Of a stretch of 64,000 nucleotides of DNA, positions 53,687-60,550 are shown piece after piece. The notes beneath the pieces were generated by a model that searched no databases, was not told the origin of the DNA, and saw nothing but the letters and a program-made list of their open reading frames with translations. Within the stretch, counting starts at the first letter, position 1, and each line of letters starts with the position of its first letter. The translations under genes and the position numbers were made by a program. The stretch is from Lewinellaceae bacterium (GTDB lineage Bacteria > Bacteroidota > Bacteroidia > Chitinophagales > Saprospiraceae), in contig JADJSY010000016.1 in NCBI GenBank assembly GCA_016711435.1, positions 1 to 64,000 of the forward strand, in the 5' to 3' direction.

Positions 53687-54280
53687 TCACAGCGACTCCG
53701 TAGAGTTGGCCCGTATGGTTTCCAGCAACTGCGCAATGGCCCTGGCCCGGTGGCTGATTTTGTTTTTGACATCATAACCCAACACGGCGAATGTATCGGT
53801 ATATCCCTCCGGGATAAACACCGGATCGTACCCAAATCCGCCGGTGCCGTGTTTCTGCGTGGCAATACTGCCCGGACAAATTCCCTGTAATAAAATCTCC
53901 TGATCCTTCATCAGCAGGGCAATGACCGTTCTGAACTGCGCCTTCCGCGTGCTTTTTCCTTCCAGGTTTTTCAACAATAGTTTGATATTGTCTTCCGGAT
54001 CGCGCCCTTCTCCTGCGTAGCGGGCTGTATGTACGCCCGGCGCGCCGTCGAGCGCTTCCACTTCCAGGCCGGTATCTTCCGAAAAACAATCGTAGCCGTA
54101 TTTTTCTTTTACATAACGCGCTTTCAGCAAGGCGTTGCCTTCCAGCGTCGGTTCAGTTTCTTCAATGTCTTCCAGACAGCCGATGTCTTTCAACGTTTTG
54201 ATGATAAAGCCGGGACCCAGAATCTGTTCTACTTCCTGTGCTTTATGCGGATTGTTGGTGGCAAATACGAGGGTATGCAT
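53687..54280 (-). CDS. rdgB: Non-canonical purine NTP pyrophosphatase (XTP/dITP diphosphatase)
   Basis: This 197-residue enzyme removes ITP and XTP from the nucleotide pool. It has LVFATNNPHKAQEVEQIL with the nucleotide-binding Thr-Asn-Asn-Lys motif, TEPTLEGNALLKARY, SEDTGLEVEALDGAPGVHTA, RYAGEGRDPEDN, GTGGFGYDPVFIPEGY and the final KNKISHRARAI. Length is normal. It lies 140 bases after ftsY on the same strand, separated by a repeat structure. Confidence 0.94.
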   Translation of the reverse strand: MHTLVFATNNPHKAQEVEQILGPGFIIKTLKDIGCLEDIEETEPTLEGNALLKARYVKEKYGYDCFSEDTGLEVEALDGAPGVHTARYAGEGRDPEDNIKLLLKNLEGKSTRKAQFRTVIALLMKDQEILLQGICPGSIATQKHGTGGFGYDPVFIPEGYTDTFAVLGYDVKNKISHRARAIAQLLETIRANSTESL

Positions 54281-54289
54281 TTTAGAGTG

Positions 54290-54430
54290 CGAAGTGCGAA
54301 GTCTTTAAAGTGCGAAGTGCGAAGTCAGAAGTCCGAAGTCTGTAGAGTACACCGTTTCATATTATGAAAACCCAAGCATGAAACGGTGTACTCTACGGAC
54401 TTCGGACTGTCGACTTCGGACTTAGGACTG
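54290..54430. repeat. Inverted GCGAAGT/GAAGTCC repeat between ftsY and rdgB
   Basis: GCGAAGT and GAAGTCC 7-mers (54290-54340) face ACTTCGG words (54396-54430). Inside, 54331-54360 and 54378-54407 pair at 29 of 30 positions (core TAGAGTACACCGTTTCAT). Confidence 0.7.
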
Positions 54431-55378
54431 GAATAAGGACTCCACGAATGCTTTTTTGTTAAAAATCTGTAGTTTATCAATACTTTCACCTACGCCGATG
54501 TATTTAATCGGGATTTTGAATTGATCGCTGATGCTGATAGCCACGCCGCCCTTGGCGGTGCCGTCGAGTTTGGTCAGGGCCAGACAGGTGATAGGGGCCA
54601 CTTCGGTGAATTGTTTGGCTTGTTCCTGCGCATTTTGTCCGGTGGAAGCGTCCAGCACGAGCAGAACGTCGTGGGGAGCGCCCGGCAGTTTTTTCTCAAT
54701 GCTGCGGTGGATTTTCCCGAGTTCCAGCATCAGGTGCGATTTATTGTGCAATCGCCCTGCTGTGTCGATAATGGCAATATCGCAGCCGTTTTCGACGGCA
54801 TAATTGGTGGTTTCATAAGCCACGGCAGCGGGATCGGCATTCATACCTTTGGAGTAGAAATCGCAACCGACGCGTTCGGACCAGATTTTTAACTGCTCGA
54901 CTGCTGCGGCCCGAAAAGTATCGGCAGCGCCCAGCACCACTTTGTGTCCTTGTTGTTTGAATTGGTAGGCCAATTTCCCGATTGTAGTGGTTTTGCCGAC
55001 GCCATTCACACCTATGACCAAGAGCACATACGGTTTTTTGCCCGCCGGAATCTCGAAATCTTCGGCGTCCTCGATGTTGTTTTCAGAAAGCAATTGTACA
55101 ATTTCGTCGCGCAGAATAGCATTGAGTTCTTCTGTGTTGACATACTTGTCCCTGGCCACACGCGCTTCAATGCGATCGATGATTTTGATGGTTGTGTCCA
55201 ATCCCACATCACTGCTGATCAGCACACTTTCCACTTCATCCAGCACTTCTATGTCGACAGTGCTCTTTCCGGCCACAGCCCGAGTGAGTTTGTCGAAGAT
55301 GCCTTCTTTCGTTTTTTCAAGCCCTTTATCGAGGTCTTCTTTCTTTTCGCGGTTAAAAAATTTGTCAAAAAAACCCAT
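54422..55378 (-). CDS. ftsY: Signal recognition particle receptor FtsY
   Basis: This 318-residue GTPase receives ribosome-SRP complexes at the membrane. The NG domain shows VLLVIGVNGVGKTTTIGKLA (G1), LGAADTFRAAAVEQLKIWSE (G2), IIDTAGRLHNKSHLMLEL (G3), LTKLDGTAKGGVAISI (G4) and IKYIGVGESIDKLQIFN (G5). The N-terminal part is a short, charged A domain (MGFFDKFFNREKKEDLDKGL). The end KKAFVESLFQS is typical. The reading frame is intact. Confidence 0.96.
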   Translation of the reverse strand: MGFFDKFFNREKKEDLDKGLEKTKEGIFDKLTRAVAGKSTVDIEVLDEVESVLISSDVGLDTTIKIIDRIEARVARDKYVNTEELNAILRDEIVQLLSENNIEDAEDFEIPAGKKPYVLLVIGVNGVGKTTTIGKLAYQFKQQGHKVVLGAADTFRAAAVEQLKIWSERVGCDFYSKGMNADPAAVAYETTNYAVENGCDIAIIDTAGRLHNKSHLMLELGKIHRSIEKKLPGAPHDVLLVLDASTGQNAQEQAKQFTEVAPITCLALTKLDGTAKGGVAISISDQFKIPIKYIGVGESIDKLQIFNKKAFVESLFQS

Positions 55379-55448
55379 GTTATGGTGGTGGTTGGTTTAG
55401 TAATTGTTGCTTTTGAGAAGAGGTTTGATGGGTTTGAGGAAAGGATTT

Positions 55449-56129
55449 TTATGGTTTATGGTGATAATTTTGATCTGAAGTTAGATTTAATTCCTCATTG
55501 GCAAAAGTTACCACCTCAACCTCATTCCTCATTCTCATCATCATCAATTCATCATTATGAAACATTTCCCCTTCAATAATCTCACAAAGAATATGTCCGA
55601 TCAGGATATGTGATTCCTGGATACGGGGCGTGTCGCTGCTGGGCACATTGAGCAACACATCGCAAAGATCGTGCATTTTTCCGCCGGAATTTCCCGTCAA
55701 TCCAATGACGACCATGCCCTGCCGCTTTGCCGATTCTATTGATTTGAGAATATTGGATGAATTGCCGGAAGTACTGATCGCAAACAGCACATCGCCGGGT
55801 TTTCCGGCCGCCTGTACCATACGGGCATATACTTCCTCGAAACCATAATCATTGGCAACTGCCGTGACATAGGAGCTGTTTACATGTAATGCCTCTGCAA
55901 AGAGCGGCGGTCTGTCGAAATAAAATCGCCCGGACAACTCGGCGGCTATGTGTTGCGCATCGGCAGCGCTACCGCCGTTGCCGCAAAATAGTACTTTCCC
56001 GCCTTCCCGGAATGACTGAATGCAGGCCCGGGCGGCCTGTTCTATTTTTTCTTGAAAAGTGTTGTCCACCAGAATGGCCTGTTTGACAGCAATGCTGGCG
56101 GCAATACTTGCCTCTATTATTTTATTCAT
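55449..56129 (-). CDS. GmhA-like SIS-domain phosphoheptose isomerase
   Basis: This protein of up to 226 residues is a single SIS domain: GGKVLFCGNGGSAADAQHIA, ELSGRFYFDRPPLFAEALHV, LFAISTSGNSSNILKSIESA and VIGLTGNSGGKMHDLCDVLL with VPSSDTPRIQESHILIGHIL. These match sedoheptulose 7-phosphate isomerase GmhA, the first step to ADP-heptose of lipopolysaccharide. The last 40 residues (after IIEGEMF) read into short repeats such as ATGAGGAATGAGG and may not be natural. No other heptose gene is near, so a different sugar phosphate is possible. Confidence 0.85.
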   Translation of the reverse strand: MNKIIEASIAASIAVKQAILVDNTFQEKIEQAARACIQSFREGGKVLFCGNGGSAADAQHIAAELSGRFYFDRPPLFAEALHVNSSYVTAVANDYGFEEVYARMVQAAGKPGDVLFAISTSGNSSNILKSIESAKRQGMVVIGLTGNSGGKMHDLCDVLLNVPSSDTPRIQESHILIGHILCEIIEGEMFHNDELMMMRMRNEVEVVTFANEELNLTSDQNYHHKP

Positions 56130-56219
56130 TATTTTTCTGAACTAAATCTTCTGTAACTCATTGATTTACATTGCTTTTTGCACTTTTGCCCTTTCCCTTT
56201 GCCTTTGCCCTTTTCTTTC

Positions 56220-57203
56220 TCACACATCCCGCCATAACAACAAAGCCGCCCGCAGACGGTTGCGCCATCGTTCCATATCCACCACCATCAGGTGTCGTTG
56301 ATCGAGCGGCAAAGTTCCGTGCTTTTTTTGCAAATCAATATATTCCTTCAAACAAACCCGCGTAATACTGACAATAAAGTGAATGATACGCAGGGCGGTT
56401 TCTACTTGCGGGCGTGGGTAGCGTGTATGTCGGAACGCTTGAATGGTAGTTATGACCTGTTGTTCAAAGGATTGTGAAAGATGATACAGGTCGCCATGTT
56501 GTACGGCGGCAGTGGCTAAAGTTGCCACTCCTTCTTTTCGGTCAAACCAGAGGTCGAAAATATCGTCGCAAAACTGAATCAGGAAGCCAAACTGGTACAG
56601 TGCCGTTTTTTCCTCCGGATCGAGGGGGTGATGCAGCACCCTTCTGAACAACAAAACCGAATACCCGCCTTTTTCGGCAGTAACATTCTTCAATTCATTG
56701 TCTTTCAATGTTTTGGAAATGTCTTTTTGCTGACGCCCGGCGGTTTCGACATTAAAAACGCGGTGCATAAATGCCTGAAACTCTTTTAAATCTGAATCAG
56801 GTAGTTCGCGGTAAATATTGTTCAGAAAATGCAGGGCCAGTCCGCGTTCATCGGCGGTTTTGCCATATTTTTCAGGGTTGTTTTCCCATAAAATTCCCGT
56901 GTTGTCCTGTTCTCGGAAAGTATCTACAAGGTCGTCAAAAAAGTACGCCAGGGCAGCCAGATTCGTAAATAGATGCTTTTCCTGCGAGCTGCGAGTGCGG
57001 CCACGCAGGCTGCAAAAAACGATGCTCAGATAAGTAGTTCCATAAAAATAATGTTTTAAACGCCGTTTTTCTTTGGAATTCAGGGATTCGGGGTGGGGGA
57101 GTGCCAGATCGGTTAAAGCCCTGCGGTTAAAATACCATGCAGCGCGCGTAAAAGCCAGGGTAAGCCAGAGCGTTGCACGAATCAGGTAATAAATGTGGCG
57201 CAT
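56220..57203 (-). CDS. Class I isoprenoid-synthase-like protein
   Basis: This 327-residue all-helical protein has an aspartate-rich motif ALAYFFDDLVDTF near residue 90 (DDxxD) and a second acid cluster FCDDIFDLWFDRKEGVATLA, the two sites that bind the diphosphate of prenyl substrates through magnesium. It resembles class I isoprenoid enzymes (squalene/phytoene or terpene synthase-like) found in Bacteroidota, but the specific product is unknown. The N-terminus is hydrophobic (YYLIRATLWLTLAF). The start at 57203 is chosen because the longer frame adds no family sequence. It is single, between the GmhA-like gene and a divergent ABC exporter. Confidence 0.7.
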   Translation of the reverse strand: MRHIYYLIRATLWLTLAFTRAAWYFNRRALTDLALPHPESLNSKEKRRLKHYFYGTTYLSIVFCSLRGRTRSSQEKHLFTNLAALAYFFDDLVDTFREQDNTGILWENNPEKYGKTADERGLALHFLNNIYRELPDSDLKEFQAFMHRVFNVETAGRQQKDISKTLKDNELKNVTAEKGGYSVLLFRRVLHHPLDPEEKTALYQFGFLIQFCDDIFDLWFDRKEGVATLATAAVQHGDLYHLSQSFEQQVITTIQAFRHTRYPRPQVETALRIIHFIVSITRVCLKEYIDLQKKHGTLPLDQRHLMVVDMERWRNRLRAALLLWRDV

Positions 57204-57345
57204 GGTCAATCGGATGTGATGCGAATGGAGGGCATTACAGCCGACAAAGATATTAACAAGGTAGTGTCGGACGCACAATTTCTGCGCTCAGCCCGCGCAA
57301 CTTTTTCAAACGGAAACAGTTGAGTCTTTTTGACACCTGTTACCT

Positions 57346-59241
57346 ATGAAAGATAGAAATTATAGAAGAGCCCAAAAAGAGGCCTTCCAAAATGGAAAAA
57401 TGGCAAAAAAAACAGAAAAAAAGGGTTTCTTCCAACAATTTGGATCGCTGAACAATGTCCCCCGGTTTTTTAAAATGATCTGGGAAGTAAGTCCCAAACT
57501 GACGCTCTGGAATATAATCCTCCGGCTGATACAATCTGCCGTCCCCCTGTCCATGCTGTATGTCGGCAAAGAAATTGTAGACGAAGTAGTGGCCCTGATT
57601 GAACAACACCAGCGGGGGCTGTTTTCACTCGAACATTGGCAAAGTTTTCCCATCTGGTACTGGGTAATCCTGGAGTTTGCCCTGGCAGTGGCCAGTAGCC
57701 TGCTGGGCCGCGCTATTATCCTGACAGACAGCCTCTTAGGCGACCTGGTAAACAACGATTCGTCCGTACGGATCATCCGCCATGCGGCTACGCTGGATCT
57801 CTATCAGTTTGAAGACGCCAATTTTTACGATAAATTAGAACGCGCCAGAACGCAGACCTCCGGGCGAACGGCCCTGATGAGTATGGTGCTGGGGCAGGGG
57901 CAGGACCTCATCACGGTGCTTTTTTTGAGCGGCGGACTGATCGCCTTCAATCCCTGGCTTTTGCTGATTTTGGTGGTAGCTGTTATTCCCTCGTTTATTG
58001 GAGAAAGCAAATTCAACCAGGAATCCTATTCCTTGTCCCGCTCCTGGACGCCCGAGCGCCGCGAAATTGATTACCTCCGATATATCGGCGCCAGCAACGA
58101 GACGGCTAAAGAGATCAAAATTTTTGGCCTCGAACACTTTATTGCCGATCGTTTCAAGGTGATTTCTGACAAATATTTCCTGGCCAATCAAAAACTTGCA
58201 CTCAAACGGGCGGCCTGGGGCAGCCTGTTCAGCGCCCTGGGAACGGCCAGTTACTACGCCGCTTACGTTTTTGTCATCTGGCAAACCATCGTCGGACTCA
58301 TCACCCTCGGTACGCTTACCTTTCTGGCCGGCGCATTCAGCCGCCTGCAGGGATTGTTGCAGGGGATCGTGAGCCGTTTTACCCGCATTGCGGAAACCTC
58401 GCTGTATCTGCAGGACTTGTTTGATTTCCTCGAATTAAAACCCATGGCGCAAAGCCATATCGGAGGTCGCAAAGTGTCGCGCCCGATGCAGCAGGGTTTT
58501 GTATTTGAAAACGTCGGATTCCGTTATCCCGAAACGGATATCTGGGCCTTGCGACACCTGAGTTTTACCCTGCATCCCGGCGAAAAACTGGCGCTGGTGG
58601 GTGAAAACGGCGCAGGCAAAACCACCCTTGTCAAACTCCTGGCTCACCTCTACGAACCCTCCGAAGGCCGTATACTGCTCGACGGGGTCGACCTCTGCGA
58701 ATACGATCCCGACGACCTGCGCCGGGAAATCGGCATCATTTTCCAGGATTATGTGCGGTTTATGTTTACCGCCTCTGAAAATATCGCCATCGGCAATATC
58801 GGCGAAAAAGAAAACCGCCCGCGTATTGAAGATTCGGCGCACAAAAGTCTGGCCGACACGGTCGTAGCCACCCTGCCCAAAAAGTACGAACAAATGCTCG
58901 GCAAACGTTTCTCCGGCGGCGTCGACCTCAGTGGCGGTCAGTGGCAAAAAGTGGCCCTCGCCCGCGCCTACATGCGGGAAGCCCAATTGATTATCCTCGA
59001 TGAACCGACGGCCTCGCTGGATGCCCGCGCGGAACACGAGGTGTTTGTACGTTTTGCCGAACTGATGAAAGGCAAAGCGGCGGTGCTTATCTCGCACCGT
59101 TTCAGCACGGTGCGCATGGCCGATCGGATTTTGTTTCTCGAAAACGGCGAACTGCTGGAATTGGGCAGCCACGAAGAATTGCTGGCACAAGGCGGGAAAT
59201 ACGCGGAACTTTTTCGGTTGCAGGCGAAGGGATATGTGTAA
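57346..59241 (+). CDS. ABC exporter, fused membrane and ATPase domains
   Basis: This 631-residue half-transporter has about six membrane helices (residues 55-350: NIILRLIQSAVPLSMLYVGK, WLLLILVVAVIPSFIGES, YYAAYVFVIWQTIVGLITLG) and a C-terminal ATPase: Walker A GENGAGKTTLVKLL, Q-loop IGIIFQDYVRFMF, signature VDLSGGQWQKVALARAYM, Walker B LIILDEPTASLD and the H-loop LISHRF. It would work as a homodimer and export a lipid, peptide or other substrate, which cannot be told. It is divergent from the isoprenoid-like gene and ends 79 bases before the -7 box of the next cassette. Confidence 0.92.
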   Translation: MKDRNYRRAQKEAFQNGKMAKKTEKKGFFQQFGSLNNVPRFFKMIWEVSPKLTLWNIILRLIQSAVPLSMLYVGKEIVDEVVALIEQHQRGLFSLEHWQSFPIWYWVILEFALAVASSLLGRAIILTDSLLGDLVNNDSSVRIIRHAATLDLYQFEDANFYDKLERARTQTSGRTALMSMVLGQGQDLITVLFLSGGLIAFNPWLLLILVVAVIPSFIGESKFNQESYSLSRSWTPERREIDYLRYIGASNETAKEIKIFGLEHFIADRFKVISDKYFLANQKLALKRAAWGSLFSALGTASYYAAYVFVIWQTIVGLITLGTLTFLAGAFSRLQGLLQGIVSRFTRIAETSLYLQDLFDFLELKPMAQSHIGGRKVSRPMQQGFVFENVGFRYPETDIWALRHLSFTLHPGEKLALVGENGAGKTTLVKLLAHLYEPSEGRILLDGVDLCEYDPDDLRREIGIIFQDYVRFMFTASENIAIGNIGEKENRPRIEDSAHKSLADTVVATLPKKYEQMLGKRFSGGVDLSGGQWQKVALARAYMREAQLIILDEPTASLDARAEHEVFVRFAELMKGKAAVLISHRFSTVRMADRILFLENGELLELGSHEELLAQGGKYAELFRLQAKGYV

Positions 59242-59320
59242 AAGGTAAAGGGCAAAAAGCAAGGTGCAACAGGCAGCAAAATAATAATCAGAGAAAGAAA
59301 TATATTCGATATTAGATTTA

Positions 59321-59328
59321 TACCTTTG
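59321..59328 (+). promoter_or_regulatory. -7 box for the membrane-protein/EAD/CHAT cassette
   Basis: TACCTTTG is an exact TAnnTTTG match, 40 bases before the first small membrane-protein gene. It suggests the cassette is transcribed separately from the ABC exporter. Confidence 0.55.
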
Positions 59329-59368
59329 AACAAATGTTTTCCGTCATGTGTGCAATAGATTTGCCGGA

Positions 59369-59635
59369 ATGAATGAGCCGCTTATCACAATATTGCCTTA
59401 TTTGGGTGCAGCCGGAATCGGTTTTGTATGGGGATGGTGGTGCTCCATGCGTTTTAGTCTTGCGAATAAGAAAATGCGGAATGGTCTGGCAATAACAGTA
59501 TCCACCCTGGCGATGATCGGCTTGTCCTGCTTTTATTTGGATTGGCTGTCCGGTCTGATTTTCTTAGCCTGTATGTCCTGGACCGCATTCCTCCATTATT
59601 TGTGGCTACAATATTTGCGAAAGCATATATCTTAA
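59369..59635 (+). CDS. Small three-helix membrane protein in the CHAT cassette
   Basis: This 88-residue protein has three predicted membrane helices: ITILPYLGAAGIGFVWGWWC, NGLAITVSTLAMIGLSCFYL and LSGLIFLACMSWTAFLHYLW, with a basic loop (RFSLANKKMRNG) between the first two. No family is recognised. The start is the ATG at 59369; a GTG seven codons earlier is also in frame. It lies 28 bases before the second small membrane gene and leads the run of genes that ends with the CHAT protease. Its place suggests a membrane partner of that effector, but this is inference. Confidence 0.65.
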   Translation: MNEPLITILPYLGAAGIGFVWGWWCSMRFSLANKKMRNGLAITVSTLAMIGLSCFYLDWLSGLIFLACMSWTAFLHYLWLQYLRKHIS

Positions 59636-59662
59636 CATACACTCACAATTCAAACTAAAAAG

Positions 59663-60052
59663 ATGGGAACTTCTACCATTCAACTTTTGGGCGCAGGTGG
59701 CTTCGGCTGCCTTATCGGCTGGTATGTGTATTACATCAACCGCTATCGCAAAGGAGATGTGCAACTGAGCGACCTGGTGACACTCATCGGGGTCATCGGC
59801 GGCGGCTCTGTTTTGGCCTTGTTCAAAGAAGGAACAGACCTTTTCGGCGCATACGGGATCGGACTTTTTATTGGTTTCTTCGGCTATTTTCTCGTGCTGT
59901 TACTTTTAGTCGGCATCTCCAGAAACTTTAATGCGGACTGGTTTCTGGACGGCCGCCGCATAAAACCCTCCGGGGATTTTGAGATCCCGGGTGATGTGCG
60001 CCCTACCACTGGCGGTATGTCGGATGCGAACAATAATACGGTGAATCAGTAG
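59663..60052 (+). CDS. Small membrane protein with polar tail in the CHAT cassette
   Basis: This 129-residue protein has an N-terminal helix (IQLLGAGGFGCLIGWYVYYI), a second short hydrophobic stretch (LVTLIGVIGGGSVLALF) and a third (GIGLFIGFFGYFLVLLLLVG), then a soluble tail of about 38 residues ending in Asn. No family is recognised. Its glycine-rich helices are similar in style to those of the gene before it, so the two may form one complex. The EAD gene starts 135 bases downstream, after an inverted repeat. Function unknown. Confidence 0.65.
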   Translation: MGTSTIQLLGAGGFGCLIGWYVYYINRYRKGDVQLSDLVTLIGVIGGGSVLALFKEGTDLFGAYGIGLFIGFFGYFLVLLLLVGISRNFNADWFLDGRRIKPSGDFEIPGDVRPTTGGMSDANNNTVNQ

Positions 60053-60060
60053 TTGGTTTT

Positions 60061-60143
60061 CCGAGTATTTATGGATGCGAGTATTTGAGTATAAATGATT
60101 CGTTATCAGTCAGATACTCAAATACTCACATCTTCAAATACTC
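60061..60143. repeat. Inverted ATACTCAA-type repeat inside the CHAT cassette
   Basis: GAGTATTTGAGTAT (60079-60092) is the exact inverse of ATACTCAAATACTC (60114-60127), and outer words CGAGTATTT and AAATACTCG pair too. It sits between the second membrane gene and the EAD gene and could act as an internal attenuator. Confidence 0.65.
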
Positions 60144-60187
60144 GAAAACTTGTACCTCATTTACGAAACCATAAACTCAAATGAATC

Positions 60188-60532
60188 ATGGATATCAAAG
60201 CAATCGTTCTCAGACTGGTCGCAGATGATCAGATAAAAGAAGCTTTTGACGCGTTGCTTAAATATGCCGTAGCAGAGCGATACCGACAAGATGTCAGGGT
60301 TATTTCAGGTCGGTATCATATTCTTTTACTCGATTTACAATACGGACGAATTACTCCACCTGAATACAAGCAACGGCGAACTGAAATAATAAATAAGATC
60401 ATTGATCTTGCTGGAAGAACCAACTTTCAAGAGCCCCCTTTTATTCCAGCCAGGCCGGCCAACAAAGATTATGAAAGCGCAGAAGGTGCAGAATCCAGTG
60501 GATCTTCACGCGGCGATAATGATTACGATTAG
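60188..60532 (+). CDS. Effector-associated domain (EAD11-like) protein
   Basis: This 114-residue ORF begins with an effector-associated domain (residues 1-80: MDIKAIVLRLVADDQIKEAF, DALLKYA, VRVISGRYHILLLDLQYGRI and TEIINKIIDLA). The pattern of a short helical domain that starts with I-K-x-L-V/A and contains a G-R-I/x turn matches EAD11, an adaptor that recruits partner effectors bearing the same domain. The C-terminal 30 residues are acidic and flexible (ESAEGAESSGSSRGDNDYD). The stop TAG is followed in the same frame by EDDDDVVE and the CHAT ORF, so this may be the N-terminal part of one longer protein. Confidence 0.75.
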   Translation: MDIKAIVLRLVADDQIKEAFDALLKYAVAERYRQDVRVISGRYHILLLDLQYGRITPPEYKQRRTEIINKIIDLAGRTNFQEPPFIPARPANKDYESAEGAESSGSSRGDNDYD

Positions 60533-60550
60533 GAAGATGATGATGATGTC

